NCBI RefSeq assembly: GCF_900478135.1
Contig: NZ_LS483470.1
Location: 799,501-863,500, forward strand
DNA: 64,000 bases
Direction of reading: 5' to 3'
From: Leminorella richardii
GTDB lineage: Bacteria; Pseudomonadota; Gammaproteobacteria; Enterobacterales; Enterobacteriaceae
Under the pieces are notes generated by a model, which was given only the letters and a program-made list of their open reading frames with translations, had not been told where the DNA came from and did not search any database. The position numbers and the translations under genes were made by a program. Of this stretch, positions 61,306 to 64,000 are shown one piece after another. The number at the start of each line of letters is the position of its first letter. Within the stretch, counting starts at the first letter, position 1.

Positions 61306-61770
61306 TTAAAGCGAGCTGACCAGCATCTTGACAAGCGCTTTTCGCACTTTGCCCGGTTTACCGACGGTACAAAGAGGCTTATGCAGCTCTCCCGGGTAAA
61401 AAACGATGAAGTCGCCTTCCTGCATAGCGATAAGCTTTTCCTGAGGACAGGACGGGATAAACGCCAGATCTTTCTCCGCCAGCAGGTCTTCCGAGGTTTC
61501 AGTCGCCGGAAGGTTGCTGAATCCCATGCCCTCTACGCCGTTTAGCACAATCTGAATGTCCAAATAGCGTTCATGGTACTCGGCACGGCGGCTTTCCTGC
61601 GCTTCGGTATCGTTATTTGAGACCATAACAAACGCGTTTTGACCGTCAATTTCATAGCGGCCGTCAGGGGTATCGGCGGTGACGTTTTTCTTAACGAACT
61701 CAATGGCGGCCCTGAGCTTGGCGGGTAGGTAAGGCGTAAGCTCGAGATGGTGAATATTGCCGGTAAGCAT
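61306..61770 (-). CDS. yjgK: YhcH/YjgK/YiaL-family cupin protein
   Basis: 154 residues of the DUF386 cupin-like family (YjgK, EbgC, NanQ/YhcH relatives). Conserved EYHERYLDIQIVLNGVEGMGF and GDFIVFYPGELHKPLC with the metal-binding His and Glu. Members act on sugar anomers or sialic acid-linked metabolism; the job of YjgK itself is not settled. Position beside the ornithine carbamoyltransferase gene is that of E. coli yjgK. Confidence 0.9.
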   Translation of the reverse strand: MLTGNIHHLELTPYLPAKLRAAIEFVKKNVTADTPDGRYEIDGQNAFVMVSNNDTEAQESRRAEYHERYLDIQIVLNGVEGMGFSNLPATETSEDLLAEKDLAFIPSCPQEKLIAMQEGDFIVFYPGELHKPLCTVGKPGKVRKALVKMLVSSL

Positions 61771-61788
61771 AGGAGCGATCCTTATAAA

Positions 61789-61805
61789 ATGAAATAGCGT
61801 TTCAT
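61789..61805. promoter_or_regulatory. Small palindrome upstream of yjgK
   Basis: ATGAAA (61789-61794), TAGCG, TTTCAT (61800-61805), centred 27 bases before the yjgK start. Shape fits operators of RpiR-type repressors; weak evidence. Confidence 0.3.
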
Positions 61806-61992
61806 ATTCATGAAGTCTCCCGCAATAGGCAAGGTTTTTTATTCTAATCCGTACATTGGCCGTTACATTAGCGAGATATATCGTACAGTTAAGAAGAATT
61901 GAATTTACATCTCAGGATTTGCCGCTTATGGTACATGTTTCGGTAACTGCCTTATTCAGTGGCTATAACTTAAAATAGAGAAAGGAGCACCC

Positions 61993-62379
61993 ATGTCCCA
62001 TATTATTAATACCGACAAAGCGCCCGCGGCTATTGGACCCTACGTTCAGGGCGTCGATCTGGGTAATATGATTATCACTTCCGGCCAGCTGCCTCTTGAT
62101 CCAAAAACCGGTGAGTTCCCAGCAGACGTAGCCGCACAGGCGCGCCAGTCGCTGGAAAACGTCAAGGCGATTGTTGAAGCGGCGGGCCTGAAAGTGGCGG
62201 ACATTGTAAAAACAACCGTATTTGTTAAAGATCTGAACGACTTTGGCACGGTTAACGCAGCCTATGAGGCGTTTTTCGTTGAGCACAGTGCGCCGTTCCC
62301 GGCTCGCTCCTGTGTAGAAGTCGCGCGTCTGCCAAAAGACGCCAAAGTTGAAATTGAAGTGATCGCTGTTCGTCGCTAA
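61993..62379 (+). CDS. ridA: Reactive intermediate/imine deaminase RidA
   Basis: 128 residues (E. coli RidA/YjgF 128). APAAIGPYVQGVDLGNMIITSGQLPLDP, VKTTVFVKDLNDF and PARSCVEVARLPKDAKVEIEVIA (containing the catalytic Arg of the family) are all present. Trimeric enzyme that hydrolyses 2-aminoacrylate and other enamines from PLP enzymes. AAAGGAG before the ATG; strong terminator after. Confidence 0.97.
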   Translation: MSHIINTDKAPAAIGPYVQGVDLGNMIITSGQLPLDPKTGEFPADVAAQARQSLENVKAIVEAAGLKVADIVKTTVFVKDLNDFGTVNAAYEAFFVEHSAPFPARSCVEVARLPKDAKVEIEVIAVRR

Positions 62380-62397
62380 AACAGCGTTGATATAAGA

Positions 62398-62446
62398 CGG
62401 GCTTTCCTCTTATCGATTGACTGATAAGAGGAAAGCCCGTTTTTTA
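62398..62446 (+). terminator. Strong terminator after ridA
   Basis: 17-bp perfect stem (62398-62414 with 62423-62439), 8-base loop, then seven T. Confidence 0.95.
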
Positions 62447-62456
62447 TGGGAAAACG

Positions 62457-63485
62457 CTAGCGCGATCTGGCCGCTCGGCCAAGGATCGCCTGATACACCT
62501 TGAATTTCCCCGTTTGCGCCAGTACCTCATGACTGCCAAAGGCGGCGTCGAGCAGGTTAGGGTAGGGCAAGAAAGCGTTAGCGACGATACACAGGCGCCC
62601 GCCGGGGTGCAGGTGCTTAACCGCGCCGCGGATCAGCGCCTCAGCGGCGTTGAGGTTAGTCTGTAGGCCGTCATGGAAAGGGGGATTGGAAACGATCAGG
62701 TTAAAACGCCCCTGAATATCAGAGAACACGTCGCTGGCCAGCACTTCACCGTGTAGCCCGTTGGCAGCCAGAGTTGCGCGAGCGGCTTCCAGCGCGGCAG
62801 CGTTTACGTCACTCAGCGTAAGCTTAAGCCCCGGCGCGGATTTCGCCATTGCCGCGGCAAGAACACCGGCACCGCATCCAACGTCCAGAACCATACCGCC
62901 TACGTTTTGCAGCGCAGAAAGCAGCAGTCGGCTACCGACGTCCAGCCCGTCTTGGCTGAAGACACCGGGCAGCGTTTTCACGATTAGGTCGTCCAGATGA
63001 TATTCTGACCACCACTCCTCAAGAGAGAACGTTGCCTGACGTTCAAGGCGGCAGTGATATAGCCCGCAGCGGCGAGCGCTGTCAATCTTTGCGATAGCGC
63101 CGTAGTCCGCCAGCAGCGTTTCGGCGCTGCGCACTCCGCTACGATTTTCACCGACGATAAACAGTTCGCAGCCGACGGGAAGCAGAGAGAGAAGGGCATC
63201 CAGCTGGAAGCGCGCCTCTTGCTTGCTTTTCGGCCAGTAGTAAATCAGCGTATCGATGCCGTCTGTTAGCGCGGCGTCTGGCAGCAGACTAAACGTCGCT
63301 CGGTCTCCCATCGCTGGATGCAGTCGATTCCAGTGGTGATACTGGGTGCAGTAAACGCGGGTTTCTTTTGCTTCAAACCGCGCCGCGAGCGTGTCCTGAA
63401 TGTCTCCGGCAAACAGCACCCGGCGTTCGGTAAATTCATCGGTATGGCGCAGTATGACTTCACTGGCCGGGGAATAAGCGGACAT
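62457..63485 (-). CDS. rsmC: 16S rRNA (guanine-1207 N2) methyltransferase
   Basis: 342 residues (E. coli 343). Two-domain enzyme: degenerate N-terminal half, then the SAM-binding domain with DVGCGAGVL (201-209) and the guanine-binding NPPFHDG (267-273). Methylates G1207 in the 30S subunit. Divergent from holD, as in E. coli. Confidence 0.95.
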   Translation of the reverse strand: MSAYSPASEVILRHTDEFTERRVLFAGDIQDTLAARFEAKETRVYCTQYHHWNRLHPAMGDRATFSLLPDAALTDGIDTLIYYWPKSKQEARFQLDALLSLLPVGCELFIVGENRSGVRSAETLLADYGAIAKIDSARRCGLYHCRLERQATFSLEEWWSEYHLDDLIVKTLPGVFSQDGLDVGSRLLLSALQNVGGMVLDVGCGAGVLAAAMAKSAPGLKLTLSDVNAAALEAARATLAANGLHGEVLASDVFSDIQGRFNLIVSNPPFHDGLQTNLNAAEALIRGAVKHLHPGGRLCIVANAFLPYPNLLDAAFGSHEVLAQTGKFKVYQAILGRAARSR

Positions 63486-63644
63486 GACGTTCTCCTGTAA
63501 GACGGTGCGCCCTCAGCGGGATGAAAAGGTGTGCACAACGCAGGGCGGGATTATAGAGCGTTATTGTCATTGGCGGAAGTTCGTCGGGTTTGTTAGCATA
63601 ACTGCCGCTATTTCATATTTTCATCACGGCAACGGACAGGAACC

Positions 63645-64000
63645 ATGGCAACCTCACGGCGCGACTGGCAATTAGAGCAGATGGGTATCCGGCAGTATCG
63701 ACTGACCCGGCCTGCTGCGCTGCGCGGTGAGGTGGCAATCACCATACCGGACGACGTGAAGGTGATCGTTATTTGTCAGACTATGCCCGAAAGCGCGTCG
63801 CCACTTTGGCTGGATCTTCTAAGAGCCATGGCGTTAACGTCAGATCGCGTGTACTGCCTAATGCTGGATAACGTGATGATGATCCCTGAAAGCGTGCGCT
63901 GTGCCTTTTGGCTGCTGGGGCTGGATGAAGCTCCTGCACTACCGTCCGCGCTACAGACACTCCCTGTGCTCAACAGCCCGTCTCTCGACGCGCTGTCGAC
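63645..64000 (+). CDS. holD: DNA polymerase III psi subunit (partial at window end)
   Basis: The first 118 codons are inside the window; the gene continues past 64000. MATSRRDWQLEQMGIRQYRLTRPAALRGEVAI is the psi N-terminus (first 25 residues contact the clamp loader), followed by VKVIVICQ and the DRVYCLMLDNVMMIP / FWLLG core that binds chi (holC, at 54766). Position after divergent rsmC matches E. coli, where rimI follows. Confidence 0.93.
   Translation, partial: MATSRRDWQLEQMGIRQYRLTRPAALRGEVAITIPDDVKVIVICQTMPESASPLWLDLLRAMALTSDRVYCLMLDNVMMIPESVRCAFWLLGLDEAPALPSALQTLPVLNSPSLDALS

Noticed and set aside
1..64000. CRISPR array, rRNA genes, intact prophage or integrase
   Set aside because: No regularly spaced repeats, no rRNA-like sequence and no integrase or phage structural genes were found.

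Overview
The window comes from a gammaproteobacterium of the order Enterobacterales. The evidence is the conserved block lptG-lptF / pepA-holC-valS / rraB-argF-yjgK-ridA / rsmC-holD on the right, a leuX-type tRNA-Leu(CAA), paired ARG boxes before the ornithine carbamoyltransferase gene, and close resemblance of several proteins to Escherichia coli counterparts (TorY/TorZ, CsqR/YihV/YihU). The accessory content is not that of E. coli. A less-studied family such as Budviciaceae is a guess that the sequence alone does not prove.

Layout. 1-179: tail of an M20 peptidase gene. 872-4471: TMAO/S-oxide respiration pair (pentaheme cytochrome plus Tat-exported molybdoenzyme). 5042-7730: an autotransporter adhesin split by a one-base frameshift. 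7731-9182: AT-rich, with a regulator remnant and a well-initiated 27-codon ORF. 9183-10110: a lipoprotein and the first of four small IS1-InsA-like zinc-ribbon proteins. 10399-15976: an RND efflux operon with a MipA-family porin and a small AraC regulator. 17122-23782: a chaperone-usher fimbrial operon ending in a Wzz-like gene, followed by zinc ribbon no. 2. 24365-26653: unknown membrane proteins, a tautomerase and a second copy of the secreted-protein family seen at 9183. 26766-31887: zraP-like gene, then a LysR-controlled operon (hydroxyacid dehydrogenase, RraA-like aldolase, DASS transporter). 32062-34185: MocR regulator and acetyltransferase. 34330-36404: two-component system. 36766-37315: zinc ribbons no. 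3 and 4. 37450-39616: a small island at tRNA-Leu carrying an AbiE-type toxin-antitoxin pair and a gene remnant. 39745-48539: a sulfoglycolysis-type locus. 48605-50545: a copper oxidase with a small Cys/His partner. 50688-64000: conserved housekeeping backbone.

How genes work together. The locus at 39745-48539 matches the sulfo-EMP pathway (CsqR-type repressor, sulfofructose kinase, sulfolactaldehyde reductase, class II aldolase, mutarotase), but within this window it has no isomerase, no sulfoquinovosidase and no YihO/YihP transporters. It carries instead a zinc MDR dehydrogenase and two unrelated MFS transporters, so its entry substrate may differ. The fimbrial and lipoprotein genes encode unrelated products yet share several upstream sequence blocks, which suggests common control. 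The four free-standing zinc-ribbon proteins lie in surface and accessory regions and are candidates for small regulators; this is inference only.

Limits: all family assignments come from reading the sequence and remembering families. No database search was run.
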